From: Flavobacteriales bacterium UBA4660
GTDB lineage: Bacteria; Bacteroidota; Bacteroidia; Flavobacteriales_D; Sanyastnellaceae
DNA length: 7,744 nt
Assembly (NCBI GenBank): GCA_002405435.1
Contig: DHLU01000039.1
Location: 40,802-48,545 of the forward strand
Direction of reading: 5' to 3'
Shown: in pieces, positions 1 to 6,185 of the stretch
Position numbering within the stretch: the stretch's first letter is position 1
Layout: the number at the start of each line of letters is the position of its first letter
Notes under the pieces: model-generated
Seen by the model: only the letters and a program-made list of their open reading frames with translations
Database searches by the model: none
Told to the model about the DNA's origin: nothing
Translations under genes and position numbers: made by a program

Positions 1-33
1 CGTAAGGTCAAGTCTCCGGGTGATGCCGCCTAA
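1..33 (+). CDS. Possible 3' end of an upstream gene (partial)
   Basis: Frame 1 is open from the window edge to a TAA at 31-33 and would encode the C-terminus RKVKSPGDAA. The other two forward frames either stop at 3-5 or continue into the TPR gene. If real, this gene overlaps the TPR start by 11 bases, which would suggest a coupled operon. Bacteroidota often have an HU-type DNA-binding protein gene near the RNase G gene, and HU proteins end in a basic stretch, but ten residues cannot establish that. The product is therefore left unnamed. Confidence 0.35.
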   Translation, partial: RKVKSPGDAA

Positions 34-607
34 GCGGATTGCCGTTTTTGTGCTGGTGGGCCTTATGCTCATCGTTCTTTTTTTGTGGTTACCCCGACAG
101 CCGGCTTCGGCCCGCGAGGGAGAAATGAGTCCTGGTGATTCCGATTCACTGGCGCTGCTCCAGGCCATTCAGATGGTCAGGGGTGCTGAGCCGATGAAGG
201 GAATACAGATGCTGCTTGGAATGGTCGAAAAAGACTCGACCAACCTGGATGCACATTACCAGCTCGGGCTTTTTTCCATCCAAAGCGGACAGACAGACAA
301 GGCAGTTATGCGTTTTGAAACCATCCTGCGGATGGATTCGGCTTATACACCGGCGCTGATGGAACTGGCGGGCGTCCGCATGCAGGAGGGCGACAACGCG
401 GCAGCGCTGAAGTTGTTCCGCGATTGTCTCCGGTATGAGCAGAACCTGGTGGCTGCCTTTTTTATCGGCCAGCTGGAAGAACAAACAGGTAACCTGGAAG
501 CAGCGCGTATCAGTTATGAACGTGTGCTTCAGATGACAAATGACTCGGTTGTAACCGATACGGTTAAACACAGAATAGAAAATATTAATAAGAAACTAAA
601 CCCGTAA
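23..607 (+). CDS. Membrane-anchored tetratricopeptide repeat (TPR) protein
   Basis: The product has 194 residues from the ATG at 23; a GTG at 20 in the same frame would add one residue. The N-terminus has a short basic stretch (PPKR) followed by a hydrophobic segment at about residues 6-24, which fits a signal anchor or uncleaved signal sequence, with the rest outside the cytoplasm. After a low-complexity linker come three TPR units at about 75-106, 109-140 and 143-174, showing the usual pattern of small residues (for example YQLGLFSIQSGQTDKAV and ISYERVL). TPR proteins are protein-binding scaffolds, and no catalytic motif is visible. The gene ends with tandem in-frame stops (TAATAA), and the next start is only 4 bases beyond the first stop, so it is probably co-transcribed with the small basic protein and ribonuclease G genes. 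Its partner is unknown. The TPR call is firm; the cellular role is not. Confidence 0.85.
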   Translation: MPPKRIAVFVLVGLMLIVLFLWLPRQPASAREGEMSPGDSDSLALLQAIQMVRGAEPMKGIQMLLGMVEKDSTNLDAHYQLGLFSIQSGQTDKAVMRFETILRMDSAYTPALMELAGVRMQEGDNAAALKLFRDCLRYEQNLVAAFFIGQLEEQTGNLEAARISYERVLQMTNDSVVTDTVKHRIENINKKLNP

Positions 608-611
608 TAAC

Positions 612-707
612 ATGCCTTGCGGAAAGAAAAGGAAAAGACATAAGATGGCGACGCACAAGCGCAAGAAGCGTCTTCGCAAAAACCGTCATAAGAAGAAGAT
701 CCGTTAA
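612..707 (+). CDS. 31-residue basic AURKAIP1/COX24-domain protein, probably ribosome-associated
   Basis: This short gene starts at ATG 612 and ends at TAA 705-707. Of its 31 residues, 18 are Lys or Arg, 3 are His and none is acidic. The core ATHKRKKRLRKNRHKKK matches the COX24/AURKAIP1 motif (HKMxxHKRKKRLRKxRxKxK). Known members are the mitochondrial small-subunit protein mS38 and the tiny mycobacterial protein bS22, which sit in rRNA near the decoding region; Bacteroidota carry short stand-alone copies annotated as COX24-domain proteins. A role as a small ribosomal protein is therefore inferred by family. The composition suits direct rRNA binding. It starts 4 bases after the TPR stop and lies 140 bases upstream of ribonuclease G. 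Genes this short are often missed by automatic calling. The family match is strong; binding to this organism's ribosome is inference. Confidence 0.88.
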   Translation: MPCGKKRKRHKMATHKRKKRLRKNRHKKKIR

Positions 708-733
708 CAGGGACTTTGTCTCCTGAAGAGATT

Positions 734-773
734 ATGCCTGCGGGTGTCGGTGCAAGCCGCTTCCCGCAGGTAT
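734..773 (+). promoter_or_regulatory. Hairpin in the leader of the ribonuclease G gene
   Basis: Positions 734-744 pair with 763-773: an 8-bp perfect GC-rich core (CCTGCGGG with CCCGCAGG) extended by one G-U and two A-U pairs, around an 18-base loop that can form a smaller CGG/CCG stem. No T-run follows, so it is not a standard intrinsic terminator. It lies in the 140-base gap between the small basic protein gene and the RNase G start. It could be a processing or stabilising stem between two cistrons, or an autoregulatory leader, as known for E. coli rne. Its function is inferred from position only. Confidence 0.45.
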
Positions 774-847
774 CTTCCTATGTGCCACTTTTCCGGTTCC
801 TCAAGCGCGTTCGTTGCAGGTAGATCGGCCCTCCGGGCTACAACAAG

Positions 848-2389
848 GTGAACGTAGAGTTAATTATAAACTCGACATCGAAAGGTGTGGATATCGCACT
901 GATGCACGACAAAGTGCTGATGGAACTGCACCGTGAAGAGCGCAACCAGCAGTTTGCGGTAGGAGATATTTATATGGGGCGTGTGCGCAAGCTCATTCCG
1001 CATCTTAATGCTGCTTTCGTGGATGTGGGCTACGAGAAGGATGCGTTTCTGCATTACCTTGACCTGGGCCCTCAGTTTTCTTCGCTGAACATGTTTGCAC
1101 GCCGCATCCAGCAGGGCCAGCAGCCGGGCGCTGACCTGATGAATTTTCCGATGCAGCCCGATATCAACAAAGAGGGTAAGATTAAGGATGTGATGGGGCA
1201 GGGCTATGTGATTCCGGTACAGGTGGCCAAAGAGCCCATCAGTGCCAAGGGACCCCGGCTTACTTCAGAAATTACCATCGCGGGCCGTTACCTCGTACTG
1301 GTGCCGTTTTCCAACAAAATTTCGCTGTCGAGCCGCATCACCGATGACGCAGAGCGCGACCGCCTCCGTAAACTGATTTCCAGTATCCGTCCGGCCAATA
1401 TGGGGGTCATCATCCGCACGCAGGCCGAAGGCACCAAGGTGGGCGATTTGGACCAGGACATGCAAGACCTCTACAAGCGCTGGCAGGAATTGCACAAAAA
1501 CCTCAAAGGCGCCAAACCCCCTCAGCGGGTGCTGGGCGAACTGGACAAAACTTCTACGGTACTGCGCGACCTGCTCAACGAAAATTTTACCAATATCCAT
1601 GTCAACGACGACACTGTTGCCGCCGATGTGCGCAATTACCTGAAGAGTATCGGACATAAGGAAGAGGCCATTCTGAAGGTGCACAAAACCCCGGATTTGT
1701 TTGATTCCTTCAACATCCACCGCCAGATCAAACAAAGTTTCGGCAAGCAGGTCAACCTGCGCAGCGGGGCCTACCTGATTGTAGAACACACCGAGGCGAT
1801 GCACGTGATTGACGTCAACAGCGGCAACCGCAAAAATGCCTCCGTTCATAACCAGGAAGAGAACGCGCTGCAGACCAACGTTGAGTGCGCGCGTGAGATA
1901 GCACGGCTGCTTCGCCTGCGCGACATGGGCGGCATTATCTGTATCGATTTTATCGATATGAACAACAAGGAAAACCAGCGCAAACTGCACGATGCGCTGC
2001 GAGAGTACATGAAAGATGACAAGGCAAAGCACAATGTGCTGGCGCCAAGCAGATTCGGTGTGGTAGAAATAACCCGTGAACGGGTAAAGCCGGTCACCAA
2101 GGTGTCCACCACCGAAAAATGTCCGAGTTGCGGTGGAAAGGGTGTGGTGCAGGCCACGGTATTGTTTACCGATGAGATAGAAAGTGGCCTGCGCTTCCTG
2201 TCTGAGGAAGGCACCCACAAGAAAGTTCGCCTGACCGTTCACCCCATCGTGGAGGCCTACCTGACCCGGGGCTGGTGGAGCAACATGGCAAAACGGTGGT
2301 CAAAGCGCTACGGCATTAAGGTCGAGGTAGAAGGGCTTTCCAACGCTGAATTTCTCGAATACCATTTCTACGATACCGAGGGGTCATAG
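848..2389 (+). CDS. rng: Ribonuclease G (RNase E/G family endoribonuclease)
   Basis: A single-strand-specific endoribonuclease for rRNA maturation and mRNA turnover in the cytoplasm; 513 residues, the usual length of the Bacteroidota RNase E/G form. In order it has an RNase H-like start (VELIINST), an S1 RNA-binding domain at about 38-130 (GDIYMGRV, AAFVDVGYEKDAFLHY) that contains a longer inserted segment (about 75-118) than E. coli RNase G, and the 5'-monophosphate sensor pair R190-T191 in IIRTQAEG. The DNase I-like catalytic core has the metal ligands D322 (HVIDVNSGN) and D367 (IICIDFIDM), and the zinc-link cysteines are C425 and C428 (CPSCGGKG). These match E. coli RNase E R169/T170, D303, D346, C404 and C407 in order, with nearly the same spacing. 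There is no long C-terminal scaffold, hence RNase G rather than E. The start is GTG: the frame is closed upstream by TAG at 821-823 with no ATG between, and the next Met (residue 19) would cut the first strand. It is convergent with the helicase gene. Confidence 0.96.
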   Translation: MNVELIINSTSKGVDIALMHDKVLMELHREERNQQFAVGDIYMGRVRKLIPHLNAAFVDVGYEKDAFLHYLDLGPQFSSLNMFARRIQQGQQPGADLMNFPMQPDINKEGKIKDVMGQGYVIPVQVAKEPISAKGPRLTSEITIAGRYLVLVPFSNKISLSSRITDDAERDRLRKLISSIRPANMGVIIRTQAEGTKVGDLDQDMQDLYKRWQELHKNLKGAKPPQRVLGELDKTSTVLRDLLNENFTNIHVNDDTVAADVRNYLKSIGHKEEAILKVHKTPDLFDSFNIHRQIKQSFGKQVNLRSGAYLIVEHTEAMHVIDVNSGNRKNASVHNQEENALQTNVECAREIARLLRLRDMGGIICIDFIDMNNKENQRKLHDALREYMKDDKAKHNVLAPSRFGVVEITRERVKPVTKVSTTEKCPSCGGKGVVQATVLFTDEIESGLRFLSEEGTHKKVRLTVHPIVEAYLTRGWWSNMAKRWSKRYGIKVEVEGLSNAEFLEYHFYDTEGS

Positions 2390-2405
2390 ATCAACCTCTG
2401 ACCCC
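2380..2405. terminator. Weak hairpin at the convergent RNase G/helicase junction
   Basis: GGGGTCA at 2380-2386 is followed, after a 12-base loop, by its exact reverse complement TGACCCC at 2399-2405. The stem overlaps the RNase G stop codon and lies in the 77-base gap between two convergent genes, where a two-way terminator is expected. There is no T-run on either strand, so this is only a candidate; the rest of the gap shows nothing stronger. Confidence 0.3.
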
Positions 2406-2466
2406 GACGGAGACCCGACAGCCCCATCTTACTGCCCGGGAAAGACAAAGCGCAAATAGACACGCG

Positions 2467-3717
2467 TTACCGCTTCTCTACCCTGCTCCTGCCCCCGCCC
2501 GGTTTTTTTCTGAAGGGTTTTTTTCCGGGACGCCGGTTGCCATGGCCGCCCGGTTGTGCCGCACCGAGGTAATCCGGGGCTGGTCCAAACTCGGCAGGCA
2601 CGGGAAATTTTTCGCCCACCATATCGATATGGGCTTCAATGCGCGCAAAAGACTTTTGTTCTGCCGGCGTGACCAGTGTGATGGCTTCTCCCTTTTTCGC
2701 GGCGCGTGCCGTTCTTCCGATGCGGTGTACATAATCATCTTCATCGCGCGGCACATCGTAGTTGACTACAAGATCGATATCGTCGATATCAATACCCCGG
2801 CTGATCACGTCGGTGGCTACCAGCACCTCCACCTGCCTGCTTCTGAATTTCTGCAGCACGGTTTCCCTTTCGGCCTGAAGGAGATCGCTGCTGATGCTCG
2901 CCACATTGAGACGGGCAGTTTTCAGTTGCCTGTAGAGCGCCGCCACACCATGCTTGCGCGAACAAAACACCACGGCTATTTGTCCTGCGCGTTGCTCATC
3001 TTTGAGGATGTGAACCATGAGCGGCAACTTTTGGTCTTCGCTGACCACGTAGGCCCCTTGTTTGACCCCCGCGGCGGGTTTGGCGCGGGCAATGCTGACC
3101 CGCACCGGATCCTTCATGAAAGAACGTGCCATGCGTGCAATGGCCTCCGGCATGGTGGCCGAAAACATAAGGGTCTGCCGTTCCTCGTTGAGCACGGAGA
3201 TAATGCGGAGCAAATCGGGCTGGAAACCCATGTCGAGCATGCGGTCTGCTTCATCGAGAATCAGAAACCGCAGCTGGTTGAATTTGACACTGCCCGCGTT
3301 GAGGTGGGTGATCAGTTTGCCCGGCGTGGCAATGATGATGTCGACGCCCTTGGCGATGGCCTGCTGTTCGCGCGTGAAGTCGGCCCCGTCGCCGCCGCCG
3401 TATATGGCGATGCTGTTGGTACCCGTAAAATAGGCATAGCCCTGCACGGCCTGGTCAATCTGCAGGGCAAGCTCGCGGGTAGGCACGATGACCAGGGCCT
3501 GGGTATAGTTGTGGTGCCCGTGCTCCATGATCATATGCAACACGGGTAATACGAAGGCAGCCGTTTTTCCGGTTCCGGTCTGGGCAATGCCGAGTATATC
3601 CTTTCCTTCAAGTATCGGGGGTATGGCCTGCTGCTGAATGGGGGTTGCTTCCCTGAAGTTCATGTAGGAAATGGCCTCCAGCAATTCGGGTCGCAGTTTG
3701 AGCTGAGAAAAATCCAA
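2467..3717 (-). CDS. DEAD-box ATP-dependent RNA helicase, RhlE type
   Basis: An ATP-driven RNA unwinding enzyme of the cytoplasm, in a group linked to ribosome assembly and RNA decay. The 416 residues carry all core motifs: Q motif (REATPIQQQAI, Q28), motif I AQTGTGKT at 45-52, Ia PTREL at 79-83, GG at 107-108, Ib TPGKL at 131-135, II DEAD at 155-158, III SAT at 186-188, V ATDVISRGID at 301-310, and VI HRIGRTAR at 331-338. The tail (about 385-416) is rich in Gly, Pro, Lys and Arg, as in RhlE-like proteins, and probably binds RNA non-specifically. The start is TTG: upstream the frame runs back to the receptor gene's TAA without any ATG or GTG, and the next Met (residue 19) would remove the first helix. 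The receptor gene lies 105 bases upstream on the same strand. Class and activity are certain; the exact subfamily and substrate are not, so no symbol is given. Confidence 0.94.
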   Translation of the reverse strand: MDFSQLKLRPELLEAISYMNFREATPIQQQAIPPILEGKDILGIAQTGTGKTAAFVLPVLHMIMEHGHHNYTQALVIVPTRELALQIDQAVQGYAYFTGTNSIAIYGGGDGADFTREQQAIAKGVDIIIATPGKLITHLNAGSVKFNQLRFLILDEADRMLDMGFQPDLLRIISVLNEERQTLMFSATMPEAIARMARSFMKDPVRVSIARAKPAAGVKQGAYVVSEDQKLPLMVHILKDEQRAGQIAVVFCSRKHGVAALYRQLKTARLNVASISSDLLQAERETVLQKFRSRQVEVLVATDVISRGIDIDDIDLVVNYDVPRDEDDYVHRIGRTARAAKKGEAITLVTPAEQKSFARIEAHIDMVGEKFPVPAEFGPAPDYLGAAQPGGHGNRRPGKKPFRKKPGGGRSRVEKR

Positions 3718-3822
3718 AATAGGTTCGTTTATTTTTCTCCGAAGATACGATGACCGGAGAGCCGCCTGACAGCGCCGGGCATTGCCTCGTCTGCGGGAGA
3801 TAATTGGCGGTCGCTGCGGCGC
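3718..3822. repeat. Spacer with motifs shared with the 7407-7680 spacer
   Basis: This 105-base gap separates the receptor stop from the helicase start. It holds CGATGACCGGAG at 3748-3759, whose exact reverse complement is at 7512-7523, and CGGGAGATAAT at 3794-3804, whose exact reverse complement is at 7659-7669. CCGCCTGA at 3762-3769 recurs on the same strand at 7529-7536. A near-match to the Bacteroidota -7 element (TATCTTCG on the minus strand, one mismatch from TAnnTTTG, at 3742-3749) lies 24 bases before the helicase start and may be its promoter, without a visible -33 element. The repeat reading rests on short matches only. Confidence 0.4.
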
Positions 3823-6093
3823 TTACCTTTCCTGCTCTCCGAAGCGGAAACGCACCCCGGCATAAAACTCCCTGCCCCGCGTAGGTCCCCACACAAAAGA
3901 GGTGTCGAAGGATGTGCTGAACGGGTTTTGCCAGCTCACAATGGGCCGAATCTGCCGGAAGTCGAGGATATTTTCGCAGCCCGCGAAAAAATCACAGCGC
4001 CTAAACTGCTGCGTATACTGGAGGCTGACGGTGGAAAATGGATCGGAGAAGTCTCGAGGCCGGTTTTCTTCCGTCAGCGAAGTGGTGGCTGGCAGGCGCT
4101 GGCGTCCATACCAATGCACATTCACATCCACCTGCCAGCGGGGTTCTTCCGAATGGAAACTCACCACGCCGAGCACCCGGTGCCGGGCGTTGTACGGCAA
4201 CTGGGTTTTGATTGCGTCTGTAATGCGGTACACATCGAGGTAGTTGTAAGCCAGGCGGCCTTCGAGCCTGCTGTTGAAGGTGGCCATCAGCTCGGCCTGA
4301 AAGCCGTTGGAAACGGAGGTGCCGGTGAAGTTGCTGATAAGGGCCTGGCGGGCATCGGTATCATAATCAGGAAATACCTGGTTGCCGAAGGTGGTGTGGT
4401 AAAAATCCGCGGTGGCCGTGAAGTCCGTCTTGCCCAATGAAAACCGCTGGGTGATGTTGATACCGGCATTCACCGACTGCTCGGGGCGCAGCGCCTCGAG
4501 AAATATCACATCCCGTCCGCTGGTAAGCAGGTTGATGTTTTCGGCAAACAGGTTCACCGTGCGCCATCCGGCACCGACCGAAAGGCGTATATCGGTGTCG
4601 GCAAAAGGCAGGTACCGGAGCATGGCCCGCGGCGTGACAAAGGTCCGGGCGCCATTGAGGTGGTCGGCCCTGACACCGGTGATGAGGGTGAGTGTATCAC
4701 GGACCCATGAAAATATATTCTCCACAAATACGCCGGGGATTTGCTCTACGCGCGCGTAGCGACCGCCAAAACTCCGCGGGATGGTGTCGGAAGAGAAGGC
4801 AATGTTTTCTGCAATATCGAGGTGCCGGTAGCTGAAACCGGCCTTGAGGTCGTGGCGCTTGTCTGGACCGTAAAACAGCTCGTATTGCATATTGGCGTAG
4901 CCATACCATTGCATGGCATCGTATTCGAGCACACCGTACCACGATTCCTGGTCGTGGTGCATAAAACTGGCCAACAGCGAAATCTTCTGGTTGTCGTTGA
5001 ACCGGTAGCCCGTTTTGGTGAAAACCTCCGGTTGCTGAATGGTCACCCGCTGGCCATAGACATCGGTGCTTCCGGTGTGTCGCTCAGGATCGAACAGCAC
5101 CTGACCGCCCAGCCTTTCTTCATCGGCAAGGCGCAGGCCGATAAAAGAACTCCAACCCACTTCATTCTCGCTGCGGTATCTCCATTTGTTGTAGAGGGAA
5201 TAGCGCCTGATGACGGGCAGGTCGAGAAAGGTATCGCTGTCACGGTCAAAGCGCTGGCCCGGAAGCGAGGCGTGCACGGCGAGGTAGTTGGTCCACTTGT
5301 CTGACTTCAGCGCGACGGCCGCATTCCAGTGCTTTTCCCCGAAAGAATTCACCAGCAGGTCTGCGGCAAAGGGCTCTGCCAGTTGGCCTTCCTTGGGGTA
5401 TACCGTAATCTCGCCTACCATGCCTTCAAAGCCATGCAGCACCGAGTTAGCCCCCTTCACCACCCAGATTTTATCGATGGTGCTTCCCGAAAGGGTGTTC
5501 ATGCCGTAGGTATAGGCCAGACCCTGTATGAGGGGAAGCCCGTCAATCAGCACGCGGTTGTATACGCCGCTGAGGCCGAGGATGCGCAATTCCTTGGCGT
5601 TGGTAAGTACGTTGGTCGTTTGCGGCTGCACGGTGGCCTGGGTTTCAAAACAGCCGGCGAGGTCGCAGCAGGCCGCCTTGCGCAGTTCATTGCTGTTGAT
5701 GATCTCCGTTTTAATCGGCAGCAGGCGCGAGATATAGGCACCCGTGCCCTGATCAAAGACACTTACCTCCTGCAACTCGACCTCCACCGACATGGTAAAA
5801 ATCCATTCGGCCAGGAGGTCGTCGATGTCGTAAACCTCTTCTTCACCGGCAAAGGATATCTTGATGCGGTAGTTAGACAGGGTCGTATCGGGCGGGAGGG
5901 GCAGATCAAAATGGCCGGAATCATTGGCGAGCGCACCGATTTCGGTGTCAATCCATTGGGCAGCGGCATAGGGCAGGGGTTTGCCGTCGAGGTCAACGGC
6001 AGATCCATGGAAATACTGTGCGTGCCCATGAGAGACGCACAGGGAGCACAAGAGGCCCAACAACAGCCCGCAGCAAACTTGTTTGAACGCCAT
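3823..6093 (-). CDS. TonB-dependent outer-membrane receptor with a CC-motif plug (metal-linked group)
   Basis: An outer-membrane beta-barrel that imports a ligand using TonB energy. From the ATG at 6093 it has 756 residues: signal peptide 1-25 (MAFKQ, a Leu/Cys-rich core, cut after GHA), a carboxypeptidase-regulatory-like domain at about 28-105 (GSAVDLDGKPLPYA), a plug at about 118-235 (ELRILGLSGVYNRVLIDGLPLIQG, VVKGANSVLHGFEGMVGEI), and a barrel ending in FYAGVRFRF plus five residues. The plug has CCDLAGCFET (C142, C143, C148), the counterpart of the CCNLSESFET motif in a Bacteroidota receptor group often found with heavy-metal transport genes. The C-terminal NPF-x3-FD-x3-VWGP-x2-GR pattern agrees with that group. 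Copper or another soft metal is a plausible ligand but is inferred; no metal gene is nearby. An in-frame ATG at 6111 would add MYCTTD; 6093 was preferred because it gives a standard signal peptide and leaves room for a leader after the -7 box at 6120-6127. The third Cys and the barrel pair C700/C706 are unusual details. Confidence 0.9.
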   Translation of the reverse strand: MAFKQVCCGLLLGLLCSLCVSHGHAQYFHGSAVDLDGKPLPYAAAQWIDTEIGALANDSGHFDLPLPPDTTLSNYRIKISFAGEEEVYDIDDLLAEWIFTMSVEVELQEVSVFDQGTGAYISRLLPIKTEIINSNELRKAACCDLAGCFETQATVQPQTTNVLTNAKELRILGLSGVYNRVLIDGLPLIQGLAYTYGMNTLSGSTIDKIWVVKGANSVLHGFEGMVGEITVYPKEGQLAEPFAADLLVNSFGEKHWNAAVALKSDKWTNYLAVHASLPGQRFDRDSDTFLDLPVIRRYSLYNKWRYRSENEVGWSSFIGLRLADEERLGGQVLFDPERHTGSTDVYGQRVTIQQPEVFTKTGYRFNDNQKISLLASFMHHDQESWYGVLEYDAMQWYGYANMQYELFYGPDKRHDLKAGFSYRHLDIAENIAFSSDTIPRSFGGRYARVEQIPGVFVENIFSWVRDTLTLITGVRADHLNGARTFVTPRAMLRYLPFADTDIRLSVGAGWRTVNLFAENINLLTSGRDVIFLEALRPEQSVNAGINITQRFSLGKTDFTATADFYHTTFGNQVFPDYDTDARQALISNFTGTSVSNGFQAELMATFNSRLEGRLAYNYLDVYRITDAIKTQLPYNARHRVLGVVSFHSEEPRWQVDVNVHWYGRQRLPATTSLTEENRPRDFSDPFSTVSLQYTQQFRRCDFFAGCENILDFRQIRPIVSWQNPFSTSFDTSFVWGPTRGREFYAGVRFRFGEQER

Positions 6094-6119
6094 ATCGGTT
6101 GTGCAGTACATGAGCGCGG

Positions 6120-6127
6120 CAAAGATA
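6120..6127 (-). promoter_or_regulatory. Bacteroidota -7 promoter element before the receptor gene
   Basis: The minus strand reads TATCTTTG, a full match to the Bacteroidota consensus TAnnTTTG. Transcription should begin about 4-7 bases downstream, near 6113-6116, leaving a leader of roughly 20 bases to the ATG at 6093. No TTG or TTTG -33 element is visible 17-23 bases upstream. It lies in the 92-base gap after the HD-domain gene, so the receptor can be transcribed separately. Confidence 0.5.
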
Positions 6128-6185
6128 ATGCGGTACGTTGGCCTGCAGGGCGCGGGCAGCCGCGGGGCCGGTCAGAGAACCTCGT

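Noticed and set aside
1265..2242. Long minus-strand open frame of 325 codons inside RNase G
   Set aside because: It lies fully inside a gene with intact catalytic motifs and mirrors its GC-biased codons; the translation shows no domain.
2542..3549. Long plus-strand open frame opposite the helicase gene
   Set aside because: It is antisense to a complete DEAD-box protein and shows no family motifs, so it is a codon-bias shadow.
6091..6093. Lipoprotein signal in the Cys-rich start of the receptor
   Set aside because: The cysteines lie within the hydrophobic core and none follows a proper lipobox (a small residue at -1 after Leu-x); a normal cleavage site after GHA is better placed.
6151..6164. 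CGCGG/CCGCG hairpin between the HD gene and the receptor gene as a terminator
   Set aside because: The stem is only 5 bp in very GC-rich sequence and is not followed by a T-run on the minus strand.
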